Of a DNA stretch of 44,781 nt, positions 1 through 8,461 are shown in pieces (position 1 is the first letter of the stretch; each line of letters begins with the position of its first letter). Origin of the DNA: an uncultured Holophagaceae bacterium (GTDB lineage: Bacteria > Acidobacteriota > Holophagae > Holophagales > Holophagaceae); contig CAIYNT010000077.1 of NCBI GenBank assembly GCA_903927605.1, positions 1-44,781 of the forward strand. Direction: 5' to 3'. Under the pieces are notes generated by a model. It had not been told where the DNA came from and did no database searches. It saw nothing but the letters and a program-made list of their open reading frames with translations. Both the position numbers and the translations under genes were made by a program.

Positions 1-911
1 AGGTGCCGCATGGTGATGAGGTTCTTCAGCTGCATGGTCTCGCGCACCACCACCAGCACCATCACCACCATGGAGAACCCGGCGAAGATGGCGCCTGCCA
101 CGAAGTAGGGCGGGAAGATGGTCATGTGCCAGCCAGGCACCACCGAGGTGGCGAAGTCGAAGCTCACCACTGAGTGCACCGAAAGCACGAGACCCGTGGC
201 CAGACCCGCCAGCAGCAGGTAGGCCTTCTCGTAGTGCTGCCAGTGCCTGGCGGCGCCGCGCCAACCCATGGCCAGGACCGTGTAGATGACCTTGCGGACC
301 TTGCTGGTGGTCCGGTCGCGCATGGACGCGATGTCGGGAATCAGGCCCAGGTACCAGAACATGGCGGATACGGAGAAGTAGGTGTTCACCGCGAAGACGT
401 CCCACAGCAGCGGCGACCGGAAGTTGGTCCACAGGGCCCGCTGGTTCGGGTAGGGGAAGAGCCAGAAGGCCAGCCAGGGACGGCCCACGTGGATGAGCGG
501 GAAGATCACGGCGCACATGACGGCAAAGATGGTCATGGCCTCGGCGTAGCGGGCGATGGCGTTGCGCCAACGCTTGCGGAAGAGGAATAGGATGGCCGAG
601 ATCAGTGTGCCCGCGTGGCCGATGCCCACCCAGAACACGAAGTTGATGATGTCGAAGGCCCAGAAGACGGGGCTGTTGTTGCCCCACGCGCCGATGCCCG
701 TGAGGAACGTGTAGCCGATGAACCCGAGGCCCGTGAAGAGGGCCGATAGGGTGATGGCCAGGCCGATGTACCACTGCTTTGGGGGTTTGGTTTCAGGAAA
801 GGAAAGGACCTGATCATCGAGACTGCCAGGTGTGACCAGCCCCTCAGTGAGTGGCGGCTCGAACAGCCCTTCTGGAATGTGGCCGGCTGGGATGGCCGCA
901 TCAGATCGCAT
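1..911 (-). CDS. actC: Alternative complex III membrane subunit ActC (NrfD-like), 3' end outside window
   Basis: This is the integral membrane quinol-binding subunit of alternative complex III, which passes electrons from quinol to cytochrome c or a terminal oxidase. The reading frame runs open from an ATG at 911 to the window edge, giving 303 residues. The first ~45 residues are hydrophilic, then successive hydrophobic helices follow, for example around [18 protein letters not shown] and the segment containing [17 protein letters not shown]; the [11 protein letters not shown] motif is typical of NrfD/PsrC-type subunits. The start overlaps the actB stop by 11 bases, so translation is probably coupled. 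Position after actB is the standard act order. The C-terminal helices are not visible, so total length and completeness cannot be judged. A general NrfD subunit of another Mo/Fe-S complex is the alternative, but the upstream pentaheme gene and fused actB argue for complex III. Confidence 0.9.
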   Translation of the reverse strand, partial: MRSDAAIPAGHIPEGLFEPPLTEGLVTPGSLDDQVLSFPETKPPKQWYIGLAITLSALFTGLGFIGYTFLTGIGAWGNNSPVFWAFDIINFVFWVGIGHAGTLISAILFLFRKRWRNAIARYAEAMTIFAVMCAVIFPLIHVGRPWLAFWLFPYPNQRALWTNFRSPLLWDVFAVNTYFSVSAMFWYLGLIPDIASMRDRTTSKVRKVIYTVLAMGWRGAARHWQHYEKAYLLLAGLATGLVLSVHSVVSFDFATSVVPGWHMTIFPPYFVAGAIFAGFSMVVMVLVVVRETMQLKNLITMRH

Positions 912-3894
912 GGTGGCCTCCCTCAGCGGGGTTCTTCAGATCGGCCAGATAGGTGATGGCAGGTTTCACGCCAAGTTCCTCCAGCACCCGATAGGCACGG
1001 CTGTTGGCCACCAGCTGGGCGACCCTGCTCTTGGGGTCCTTCAGGTCGCCGAAGACGATGGCGTCCGAGGCGCAGCCGGCCATGCAGGCCGTGGTGATTT
1101 CACCATCGAGGATGCTGCGGCCTTCACCCTTGGTGCGGATCTTCACGTCGTTGATGCGCTGGACGCAGAAAGAGCATTTCTCCATGACGCCGCGGGGACG
1201 AACCGTGACCTCGGGGTTGTTCACCAGTATCTCGGGCTCGGTCTTGTAGGCGGTGTATTCCAGGAAGTTGAACCGTCGCACCTTGTAGGGGCAGTTGTTG
1301 GCGCAGTAGCGGGTGCCCACGCAGCGGTTGTAGGCCATCTGGTTGAGCCCCTCATTGCTGTGGTTGGTGGCATTCACTGGGCAGACGTTTTCGCAGGGGG
1401 CGCTGTCGCAGTGCTGGCAGAGCATGGGCTGGTGGACCACCTTCGGGTTCTCCAGCTCGCCCTCGTAGTACCGGTCGATGCGGATCCAATGCATCTCGCG
1501 GCCATGCGTCACCTGCTCGGGCCCCACCACCGGGACGTTGTTTTCCGACTGGCACGCCACCACGCAGGCCGAGCATCCGGTGCAGGCGGCGAGGTCAATG
1601 ACCATGCCCCACTTGTGCTCCGGGAAGGTCTGGTCTTCGTAGAGCGTGACCAGTTCCGGCGCATGGTGGTGCCCTTGGGGATGCCCTGCGAACTCATCCA
1701 TGGTGAGAGAGCGGACGAGGTCGCGGCCCTCCATGCGGTGGTGGCTCTGGGTGCGGGACAGGTCCTTCTTCCCCCCTGCCTTGGCAAGGCGAACCCCCTG
1801 GCGGACATTGGCAGAGGCGGGGTCCAGGCCCATCAGTGGGTAGGCGTTGACACCGACTCCTTTGGCCACGCCTCCCGTACCGCGGCCATAACCCAGGGCC
1901 AGGGTGAGCACGCCCTTGGCCTGCCCCGGCTGAATGACCGCGGGCAGGGATAGGGTGAGCTCACCCAGGGACACACGGACGAGGTCACCCTCCTGGATGT
2001 CCAGGGCCCGAGCGTCCTGCACGGACACGGACACGGGGTTGTCCCAGGTCATCTTGGTGATCGGGTCCGGGGTCTCCTGCAGCCAGCTGTTGTTGGCGTG
2101 GCGGCCATCGTGGGTGGCGAAGCCGGGGAAGAGCACCAACTCCAGGCCTTCGGGTTTCGACTCGACAGCCCGCCTCGTGGCGGCAGCCACCGAAGCGCCC
2201 ATGAAGTTCGGAGTGGTGGCCTTGGCTCCGACTTTCACGAGGCCATCGTGGAGGGCCTGCTCGAAGGAGGTGCCAGCCGGGAGCGATTGCTGCCAGCGAG
2301 TCTGGAGAAAGGCGTGGTAGTTGGCCGGGGCCTGGCCCCCGAGAGCCTGGATGGCGGTGAGGAGCACATCCTCGCCCTGGCGCGTGTCGTAGAGGGTGCC
2401 GATGGCGGGCTGCTGAAGGACGTCGGCGCCCTCCGTGGTGAAGTCGCCCCAGCTCTCCAGCCAGTGGTTCTCGGGCAGCAACAGTTGGCACTGGGCGGCG
2501 GTCTCCTCCGGCACCTGGCCGATCCAGGCCCGGAAGGGCACCTTGGCGACTGCATCCTTCCAGGCATTGGCCCTGGGGAAGGTGTAGGCGGGGTTTACGT
2601 CCCAGAAGACCACGGCGGCGTAGCGACCTTCAGCCATACCCCTGGAGGCCGCCTCTAAGTCCTTCACGGTGGCCAGGAGTTCCGCAGGCTGTACCGAAAC
2701 GGTTTCCGAAGCGAGCATGGCATTCAGAAGGTGGGCAGCTTGATGAGCCTCGGCAGGCATCTGGGCACCGCAGAGCACGACAGCGTTTCGGCCGGCCTTC
2801 CGGAGGTCCCTCACCAGGTTCGACCAGGTCTTCGCAGGGATATCGACGCCCTGGGGAACACCTGCGGATATGGCGGATAGGTCGGTGCCCGAAGGCAGCG
2901 TGGCGCCCTTGACGGCCAGTTCCTTCGCTAGGGCGAAGGCCACGGCACCTAGGCGCGAGGGCGCCACGGGGACGCGCTGATCGGCGTTCGTGCCAGTGAG
3001 GGTCAGGGGTCCTTCCAGCACCCACAGGCGGTTGATGGCCTCCTGGGCGTTCTTGAGGCGGCGCTTGGCACCCCAGGCGGCGAGGGCTTCCGGATCTTCG
3101 CCATTCAGGAAATCGGCTCCCAGAGAGAGGATGACCTCGGCCTTGGCCAGCCTGGGCTGGATGTCTACAGCCTTTCCATAGCTGGCCTTGGCAGCTTCTT
3201 CCGCGGCATCACCGGAGGCAGGCTCGACCGCAAGGTGTTCTAGGGCGGGCAGGGCGGTTTTCAACTCCTCCAGCAGGGCTTTCCGCGAGGGGGAGACCAC
3301 CGCCCCTGAGATCAGCAGCACGGACTTACCCGCACCTTTGGCAGCCGTCAGGGCACTGTGGAGCTGGTGTTCGGCCTCCATCCAGCCGATGGTCCGGCCC
3401 TCGTGGCGGGGGGCGCGGAGGCGGTCGGGATCGTAGAGCCGGAGGACGTCTGCCATGGCGCGAGGGCTGGTCTTGCCCTTCACGCCCGGATGTTCGTCGT
3501 TGCCCATGATGTGGATGGGCCTGCCCTCGCGGGTCTTGACCAGCACAGGGTAGACGTGGCGCCCTTCCTGGTAGGCGCTGGCGTAGAAGTTGGCCACGCC
3601 CGGCACCACCTCCACGGGGCGCTTGGTGTAGGGCACGATGGTGCCCTGGCCCTTGCGATCGCAGGCCACAGTGGCTGCAAGGGCTGCCGCAGCGCCGACG
3701 AGCCCGAAGAAATCCCGGCGGGAGAACCCGTCCTGGGGGGGTAGACCATGCACGTCGTCGTGGATCGGTACCGCGCCCGGGAGGAACTCATCGTGGGCCA
3801 ACCGCTGGGCCTCTGGTGTCTCGATGCGTTCCTCCAGAGTCCGCCAGAATCGCGGAGTCTCAAGAGGGCCATGGTCTGGGAGTCGTGTCTTCAT
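901..3894 (-). CDS. actB: Alternative complex III subunit ActB (molybdopterin-oxidoreductase-like plus Fe-S domain)
   Basis: A 997-residue peripheral subunit of alternative complex III. An internal twin-arginine motif ([10 protein letters not shown], residues 58-67) is followed by a hydrophobic stretch, a placement typical of ActB, where the Tat signal sits about 60 residues into the chain. The middle ~650 residues resemble molybdopterin oxidoreductases. The last ~250 residues are a ferredoxin-like domain with four cysteine clusters: [35 protein letters not shown] and a split CSFC...CMAGC, the pattern expected for three [4Fe-4S] and one [3Fe-4S] centres. In characterised homologues the Mo cofactor is absent; I did not verify that here residue by residue. 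The ribosome site is weak (GGATGA overlapping the stop of the small upstream ORF), suggesting coupling. It lies between that small ORF and actC. Confidence 0.95.
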   Translation of the reverse strand: MKTRLPDHGPLETPRFWRTLEERIETPEAQRLAHDEFLPGAVPIHDDVHGLPPQDGFSRRDFFGLVGAAAALAATVACDRKGQGTIVPYTKRPVEVVPGVANFYASAYQEGRHVYPVLVKTREGRPIHIMGNDEHPGVKGKTSPRAMADVLRLYDPDRLRAPRHEGRTIGWMEAEHQLHSALTAAKGAGKSVLLISGAVVSPSRKALLEELKTALPALEHLAVEPASGDAAEEAAKASYGKAVDIQPRLAKAEVILSLGADFLNGEDPEALAAWGAKRRLKNAQEAINRLWVLEGPLTLTGTNADQRVPVAPSRLGAVAFALAKELAVKGATLPSGTDLSAISAGVPQGVDIPAKTWSNLVRDLRKAGRNAVVLCGAQMPAEAHQAAHLLNAMLASETVSVQPAELLATVKDLEAASRGMAEGRYAAVVFWDVNPAYTFPRANAWKDAVAKVPFRAWIGQVPEETAAQCQLLLPENHWLESWGDFTTEGADVLQQPAIGTLYDTRQGEDVLLTAIQALGGQAPANYHAFLQTRWQQSLPAGTSFEQALHDGLVKVGAKATTPNFMGASVAAATRRAVESKPEGLELVLFPGFATHDGRHANNSWLQETPDPITKMTWDNPVSVSVQDARALDIQEGDLVRVSLGELTLSLPAVIQPGQAKGVLTLALGYGRGTGGVAKGVGVNAYPLMGLDPASANVRQGVRLAKAGGKKDLSRTQSHHRMEGRDLVRSLTMDEFAGHPQGHHHAPELVTLYEDQTFPEHKWGMVIDLAACTGCSACVVACQSENNVPVVGPEQVTHGREMHWIRIDRYYEGELENPKVVHQPMLCQHCDSAPCENVCPVNATNHSNEGLNQMAYNRCVGTRYCANNCPYKVRRFNFLEYTAYKTEPEILVNNPEVTVRPRGVMEKCSFCVQRINDVKIRTKGEGRSILDGEITTACMAGCASDAIVFGDLKDPKSRVAQLVANSRAYRVLEELGVKPAITYLADLKNPAEGGHHAI

Positions 3895-3898
3895 CGGG

Positions 3899-4087
3899 TC
3901 ATCCGCGGCGCTTGATGGCGTGTTCTGGGGGAGTGACGGTGATGGGTCGGGTCGCGCTTTCGAGTGGGGCTTTCGGCGGGGAGTCCTTTTCCGGGAGGAG
4001 CAGGCTCAACGCACGCTGTCCAAGGAGGAAGGGGCCCGCCAAAAGGGCTGTGGCCCTGTCGACAAGTGGCTTGTGGGCGGCGGCCAT
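3899..4087 (-). CDS. Small hypothetical protein (62 aa) between actA and actB
   Basis: No family is recognised. The ORF fits the space between actA and actB almost exactly: its ATG lies 9 bases after the actA stop and its TGA ends 4 bases before the actB start. A strong ribosome site (AGGAGA, 6 bases before ATG) overlaps the actA stop codon, which would couple the two genes. The protein has a basic N-terminus, one hydrophobic stretch at about residues 12-32 (ATALLAGPFLLGQRALSLLL), then a proline-rich polar tail ending in KRRG. One membrane pass with a short soluble tail would suit a small accessory subunit of the complex. The hydrophobic stretch contains Q and R, so membrane insertion is uncertain. 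The alternative is a chance ORF in a spacer, but the ribosome site and tight packing argue against that. Confidence 0.6.
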   Translation of the reverse strand: MAAAHKPLVDRATALLAGPFLLGQRALSLLLPEKDSPPKAPLESATRPITVTPPEHAIKRRG

Positions 4088-4096
4088 CGTCTTCTC

Positions 4097-4660
4097 CTAG
4101 CGATGACAAGCGGCGCAGTTTTCGGCGCCCTTCGTGATCTTGGATCCCGGGGGCAGGGCTGCGTGGGGGTCCCTGTGACAACCCAGGCAATTGCCCATGC
4201 GCATGCCCATCTCGCGGGTGAGCACCTTCATGGTCTGTACTTCGCCATGGCAGCTCTGGCAGGTGATGCCCGCGTTGATATGGGGCCGGTGGTCGAAGAA
4301 GACGTGATCCGGCAGGGTGTGGACCCGCTGCCAGCGCATCGGTTCGCCGGAGTTGGCGATCCGGGTCAGCTTCTGGATGGCGGGCCGGTCAGTCCGGGTC
4401 ACCTTGTGACAACCCATGCAGAGGTCCACGCTTGGAATGCCCGCATGCCGGGATCTGTCGACGCCCGAGTGGCAGTACTGACACGGCATCCGAAGCGTAC
4501 CCGCGTGCAGTTCATGGGAAAAGGGAATGGGCTGTTCCGGGGCGTAGCCCTTGGCGAAGCGGTCCGGTTGGGTGAACCACCCTACGCTCGAAACGGTGGC
4601 TAGAATCGCCACGGCCGCGGCCGGCAGGACGAAGCGGAACGCTCGGTCGAATCGGTGCAT
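4097..4660 (-). CDS. actA: Alternative complex III pentaheme cytochrome c subunit ActA
   Basis: A 187-residue multiheme cytochrome with five CXXCH motifs (CQYCH, CMGCH, CQSCH, CLGCH, CAACH), the count expected for ActA, which relays electrons within alternative complex III on the periplasmic side. The N-terminus (MHRFDRAFRFVLPAAAVAIL) is a basic region plus one hydrophobic helix, either an uncleaved anchor or a signal. The last heme motif is only two residues from the C-terminus. I chose the ATG at 4660 because it is preceded by AAGGGG at about 7 bases; the frame stays open to 4816, but those extra 52 codons give a polar, unlikely extension. First gene of the act operon in this window, followed by the 62-codon ORF and actB. 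A distant cytochrome c7/c3-like role is possible in isolation but not with these neighbours. Confidence 0.92.
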   Translation of the reverse strand: MHRFDRAFRFVLPAAAVAILATVSSVGWFTQPDRFAKGYAPEQPIPFSHELHAGTLRMPCQYCHSGVDRSRHAGIPSVDLCMGCHKVTRTDRPAIQKLTRIANSGEPMRWQRVHTLPDHVFFDHRPHINAGITCQSCHGEVQTMKVLTREMGMRMGNCLGCHRDPHAALPPGSKITKGAENCAACHR

Positions 4661-5060
4661 GCACAACCCCTTCGAAAGCGCTGGCCCAGGTCGGATGCCG
4701 GAGGGCCATGAGGGAAAAATGAAACGGTGTTCCGTGGTGCGGGTCGATTGCCTGGGATTCTGCCCGCATATGCGAAAGGAGGGTCGTCTCCTTTCAGCGC
4801 ACGAAACGGTCGGCAATAAATATTTGGAAAAATGTCTATAAAATTATCAGACATTACTCCGACCTGAGACCATGAGGCCCCAGGACGACAACTCGGTAAG
4901 TTGTGTCGCAGATCACGATGATAGGACATCGTCTCGTGGATGTTTACCTATTTTTTCTGAGATATTTCCATGTGTTTAAGAAGATTTTTGGGTGGTCTAT
5001 ATTGAGGTAGTCCCAAAGGACGGTTTCCTCCAGGACAAGGGGCCGGATCTCAACGGAAAG
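4661..5060. other. Intergenic region upstream of the act operon
   Basis: Four hundred bases separate the maf stop from actA and no convincing gene lies here. The part from about 4810 to 5010 is clearly more AT-rich than the surrounding DNA. It contains an inverted repeat at 4833-4853, a small hairpin with arms ACAACT and AGTTGT near 4887-4903, and an imperfect hairpin with arms CACGA and TCGTG near 4914-4938. The region probably carries the act promoter reading leftward and any 3' end of the maf transcript. I could not pick a convincing -35/-10 pair. Confidence 0.6.
4833..4853. promoter_or_regulatory. Candidate operator: 21-base inverted repeat upstream of actA
   Basis: Arms TGTCT and AGACA flank an 11-base AT-only-but-one centre. 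It lies about 170 bases upstream of the actA start in the most AT-rich part of the leader. The symmetry and position fit a dimeric regulator site overlapping a promoter, but it does not match a consensus I can name (it is not a good FNR/CRP box), so the assignment is inference. Confidence 0.3.
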
Positions 5061-5690
5061 TCAGATCCCTTTCGGGAAGCCCATCCAGGGTTTCAGCAGC
5101 CCCAAGTGACCGAAAAGGGCGCCCATCCTTTCCACGGGAAGGCCCATCACGGTGGAGAAGCTGCCCTGGACCGTCTCGATGAAGAGCGCTCCTATGCCTT
5201 GGATGGCGTAGGCTCCAGCCTTGTCCATGGGTTCGCGGGTACCGACGTACCACCGGATCTGGGCCTCGGTCAACGGACGGAAGAAGACCTGGGCCGTGTC
5301 CACGAAGCTGTGAAGGGTTTCGTTCCTCTGCAGGCAGAAGCCGGTGTGCACCTGATGGGCTCGCCCCTGGATCAGGGTGAGCATCCGGACCGCGTCCTCC
5401 ACGTCCCGGGGCTTGTTCAAGGTGTGATGGTCCACGGCCACGGTCGTGTCGGCGGCCATGACCCAGCGGCCCGGGTTGCGATGGGAGATGACTTCGGCCT
5501 TGAGTTCGGCCAGCCGGAGGACCAGATCGCCAGGATCCTCGTCCAGCAAGGGGGTTTCATCCACCTGGGGGACCTGCAGCTCGAAGGGAATGCGCATGGC
5601 TTCCAGCCAGTGGCGCCGCCTGGGGCTTCCGCTGGCCAGGATGAGAGGCTGCAGGGCGTTCGCGGCGGTACCAGGCAGGGTTCCGGTCAC
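5061..5690 (-). CDS. maf: Maf family nucleoside triphosphate pyrophosphatase
   Basis: A 209-residue cytoplasmic Maf/YhdE-type enzyme that hydrolyses non-canonical or pyrimidine nucleoside triphosphates to monophosphate and pyrophosphate. Family signatures are present in order: LILASGSPRRR near residue 20, VDETPLLDEDP, MAADTTVAVD near residue 80 with the catalytic aspartate, NKP, and DKAGAYAIQG near residue 160. That set is closest to dTTP/UTP pyrophosphatases. The start is GTG at 5690, whose GTGA overlaps the stop of the GNAT gene by four bases, so translation is coupled. Last gene of the envelope/housekeeping operon. Length is about normal for the family, which is usually near 200 residues. 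Confidence 0.93.
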   Translation of the reverse strand: MTGTLPGTAANALQPLILASGSPRRRHWLEAMRIPFELQVPQVDETPLLDEDPGDLVLRLAELKAEVISHRNPGRWVMAADTTVAVDHHTLNKPRDVEDAVRMLTLIQGRAHQVHTGFCLQRNETLHSFVDTAQVFFRPLTEAQIRWYVGTREPMDKAGAYAIQGIGALFIETVQGSFSTVMGLPVERMGALFGHLGLLKPWMGFPKGI

Positions 5691-6187
5691 CGGAGGCCTC
5701 GAGCCTTGAGATCAGCGGTCTTCACCCGCAGATGAATGCCGTCCAGCTCTTGACCGGGCCGGAAGCCAAAGCGTGGGTAGAAGTCGGCCGCATCGCGGGT
5801 TTCAAGCACGAACCGGTTGACATCCCCGACCCAGGGATGGCGCAGGGCCCATTTCACCAGTTCAGAAGCGATGCCGAACCTCATGAGATCCCGAGCCACC
5901 ACCACGTCGTAGAGCTTCGCCTCGTGGGCATGGTCGGACCAGAGCCGGGTGGCCCCCACCAACCGCCCTCCCTTGTGCCCCTCGGGAACCAACCGTGCCG
6001 TGAGCATGCGGGAGCAGGAGAGCAGCATCCGCCATTGCTCGATGGTGCGGTCGGCGGTCCAGTGGACCTGCTCGGCCTGGAAGAAGATCTGGAGCTCGCG
6101 GGGATCTACGGTCCAGGTCTCATCGAAAAAAGCCACAGTGCCATTGGGTGTCATCAGTGGCTTGGGTTCGAGAAGATCACGGTTCAT
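5687..6187 (-). CDS. GNAT family N-acetyltransferase
   Basis: A 166-residue protein with the GNAT fold pattern: a central AKLYDVVVARDLMRFGIASELVKWAL segment covers the strand and the acetyl-CoA-binding loop, in which the usual Q/RxxGxG/A appears as RFGIAS, and a C-terminal FVLETRDAADFYPRFGFRP stretch is typical of the last strands (AxxFYxxxGF). The acyl acceptor cannot be predicted. The ATG at 6187 overlaps the lnt stop as ATGA, which decides the start over a possible longer form. Its own stop overlaps the maf GTG. Belongs to the lnt-maf operon; membership does not reveal its substrate. Confidence 0.85.
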   Translation of the reverse strand: MNRDLLEPKPLMTPNGTVAFFDETWTVDPRELQIFFQAEQVHWTADRTIEQWRMLLSCSRMLTARLVPEGHKGGRLVGATRLWSDHAHEAKLYDVVVARDLMRFGIASELVKWALRHPWVGDVNRFVLETRDAADFYPRFGFRPGQELDGIHLRVKTADLKARGLR

Positions 6188-7695
6188 TGGGGTTTCCCGG
6201 GAAGGGCCTTCCATCCTAGCAGGGCGCATCCGGCCAGCAGCGCGCCCAGCAGGAATGGAATGAGCAAGGCGGATCGTGCGGGTGTGTGGATCGGGCGCCA
6301 TCGAAGCTCAAAGGCATAGGCACCCTCAGTAAGAGGTTCGCCCCAGAGCTGGAAGCTCCCATCCTCGCGGAAGACACCGGATTTCCCGGAGAGGGTGGCT
6401 CGAAGAAGCGGCACCCCCAGTTCCGTGGCCCGCAGGCGGATCTGGGCTGCGTGCAGATCGGTGGCGATGCTGCGGTCGAACCAGCCATCATTGGTGTGGT
6501 TGGTCAGCAGGTCGGCCTGACCCAGGGCTAGACCACGGCGGGTCCGTTCCGGCATCAGGGCCTCGCTGCAGATGAGGGGATGGACCCGTACATCGCCCTC
6601 CGCCGTGGGCACTACGAAAGCACATCCTTGGGTGAGTTCACCCGCCTCCTGGGAGACGAATCCCATCTGCCGGTCCATCCACTTCCTGAATGCCTCCGGT
6701 CCTGGGATGCGCTCTCCGAAGGGCATGGGGTTCACCTTGGCGAACAGGAAGGGAGGATGGCCGGTCACCTCGCCGCGCACCAGATTGTAAAGTCCGCCTT
6801 CCGTGCCGAAGAGCCAAGCCACACCGCGAGAGGAAGCCTCTGCGGATAGGCGAGCCTCGGGTTGACGATCATCCCGACCCATCACCGAGCTCTCGGGCCA
6901 CAGCAGCAGGGTGGTGTGTCCGGAGCGCGGCCAACCCTGGGTCTTCAGCAACGCATCGCTGCGTCGCCACAGCTCAGCTTCCATCCCCAGCCATCGATAC
7001 CCTGCCGGGAAGTTGGGCTGGATCATGGCCACGTCCAGGACACGCACCGGATCGCGAGGGAGCAGGTACCAGGCGCCTCCGGCCAGGAGGAAGAACCCGA
7101 TGGCGAGACCGGGGCCAGCCAGGGCGCGGCGAGGGGACCCGCCCCCGGCCAAGGTCGCCGCTGCCCAGGCGCCCGATCCCCACGCCAGTGCCGACAGGCC
7201 CGACGTTCCCATGAAGGCCGCGGCACGCGCGGTCCAAGGTAGGGAGCCGAAGGCGGCGCCCCAGGTCCAGGGATAGACGTGGAAGCCCCAAGTCTCCCAG
7301 GCGATGAGGATGAGCGCCGCGACGCAGGCGGTAGCAGGAGCCCCGGAACGGTGGAAGGCCCAGCGGGATCCCACGGCCACCAGCCAGAGTCCGGTCGCTT
7401 CCCAGAGACTCATCAGAAGCATGCCCAGCAGGGCTAGGCCGAAGGGCAGTCCGCCTTTGCTCGCGAGGGTTTGCGGCACCCACAGATAGAGAAGGAGGAG
7501 TCCACCGAGAAGGCTGAACCAAGTCCAGAACGCGTGTCGTCCCTTGAACAGCCCATCCAGCAGCAGCAGCGGGAAGAGCAGGGCCATGGTTGGTTCCAGC
7601 CAGCCACCCAGGGCGCCGGGGAAGCGGAAGGCCAGCACGAAGCACAAGGAAAGGATCAGAGAACTGAGGGGGCGGAGGAGCCAGCCGGTTGTCAC
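6184..7695 (-). CDS. lnt: Apolipoprotein N-acyltransferase
   Basis: A 503-residue inner-membrane enzyme that adds the third acyl chain to the N-terminal cysteine of lipoproteins, the step before Lol sorting. About the first 220 residues contain several hydrophobic helices; the rest is a nitrilase-like periplasmic domain with the expected catalytic triad: Glu in LLLWPESSVMG, Lys in FAKVNPMPFGERIP, Cys in VHPLICSEALMP. A final hydrophobic helix (LLIPFLLGALLAGCALLGW) precedes the C-terminus. Start is GTG at 7695, four-base overlap with the methyltransferase stop. The length matches E. coli Lnt. LolD and a Lol-type permease tail occur elsewhere in this window, consistent with a diderm envelope. 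Confidence 0.95.
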   Translation of the reverse strand: MTTGWLLRPLSSLILSLCFVLAFRFPGALGGWLEPTMALLFPLLLLDGLFKGRHAFWTWFSLLGGLLLLYLWVPQTLASKGGLPFGLALLGMLLMSLWEATGLWLVAVGSRWAFHRSGAPATACVAALILIAWETWGFHVYPWTWGAAFGSLPWTARAAAFMGTSGLSALAWGSGAWAAATLAGGGSPRRALAGPGLAIGFFLLAGGAWYLLPRDPVRVLDVAMIQPNFPAGYRWLGMEAELWRRSDALLKTQGWPRSGHTTLLLWPESSVMGRDDRQPEARLSAEASSRGVAWLFGTEGGLYNLVRGEVTGHPPFLFAKVNPMPFGERIPGPEAFRKWMDRQMGFVSQEAGELTQGCAFVVPTAEGDVRVHPLICSEALMPERTRRGLALGQADLLTNHTNDGWFDRSIATDLHAAQIRLRATELGVPLLRATLSGKSGVFREDGSFQLWGEPLTEGAYAFELRWRPIHTPARSALLIPFLLGALLAGCALLGWKALPGKPQ

Positions 7696-8456
7696 CTCGA
7701 TAACCTCCGTGCCACTTCGTAGCAGGCGATTCCCGCGGCCACGGCGGCATTCAGGCTTTCGACACCCTGGATGGGGATGGCAAGCCGATGGATGCCTGCG
7801 GGGAGATTCACACCCTGCCAGCCGCGACCTTCGTTGCCGACCCAGAGGCGCAGGGGCTCGGACAGATCCGCCTGCGCCAGGGGTACGGCGCTGGAGCCAC
7901 CGTCCAGGGCGTACCAGCGGCCTGGGTCGGGCGACATATCCTCCACCCGCCGCAGGGGCAGGAGGAAGGCTGCGCCCATGCTGCCCCTCAGCGTCTTGGG
8001 ATGGAAGGGATCCGCGCAGCCGGGCCCCAGCAGGGCCTCCTGAAAGCCGAAGGACGCGGCGCTTCGGAGGATGGCTCCCAGGTTGCCGGGGTCCTGGATG
8101 CCCCAGGCGCCGATCACGCGCGAGGGCAGCGGCCCGGCGGGTTCCGGACCAAGATCCATGAGCAGCGCGTGCTCAGGAGGGCTGCCCGCATCGGCGAGTT
8201 CCCGCATGAGGGCTTCACCCAGCACCAGCGTTTCCACACCGAGGATGGCCTCCAGCGGATGGGGATCGGTCTGCTTCAGGCGCAGCCAGAGGGCCGGGCA
8301 GACGCGCTTTCCCGCGGCGGTCTGTCGCGCCTCGGCCCAGGCTTCGATCAGTTTATTCCCGAGCAGCAGCGTGGCTTCACGCCGCTGGCCACCGACCTTG
8401 AGCCGAGCCTGGAGCGCCTTGAACCGGGGATTGGCCTTGCTGGTGAGAAGGGGCAT
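7692..8456 (-). CDS. SpoU/TrmH family RNA 2'-O-methyltransferase
   Basis: A SPOUT-fold RNA ribose methyltransferase of about 254 residues. The C-terminal half has the three family motifs: GIQDPGNLGAILRSAASFG, LWVGNEGRGW, and IPIQGVESLNAAVAAGIACY, which form the trefoil knot and SAM pocket. The N-terminal ~90 residues (MPLLTSKANPRFKALQAR...) look like the substrate-binding domain found in TsnR/RlmB-like members. The exact RNA target (rRNA or tRNA) cannot be told. I chose the ATG at 8456, just after the patatin stop, because it aligns with typical N-termini; an ATG at 8498 in frame is possible and would overlap the patatin gene. Neither has a strong ribosome site. Its stop overlaps the lnt GTG. 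Confidence 0.9.
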   Translation of the reverse strand: MPLLTSKANPRFKALQARLKVGGQRREATLLLGNKLIEAWAEARQTAAGKRVCPALWLRLKQTDPHPLEAILGVETLVLGEALMRELADAGSPPEHALLMDLGPEPAGPLPSRVIGAWGIQDPGNLGAILRSAASFGFQEALLGPGCADPFHPKTLRGSMGAAFLLPLRRVEDMSPDPGRWYALDGGSSAVPLAQADLSEPLRLWVGNEGRGWQGVNLPAGIHRLAIPIQGVESLNAAVAAGIACYEVARRLSR

Positions 8457-8461
8457 GGGGA

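Noticed and set aside
832..1953. 373-residue open frame opposite actB
   Set aside because: Antisense shadow of a well-supported gene.
4660..4816. Longer start for actA at 4816
   Set aside because: The added 52 residues are polar and the ATG at 4660 has an AAGGGG site and starts a signal-like helix.
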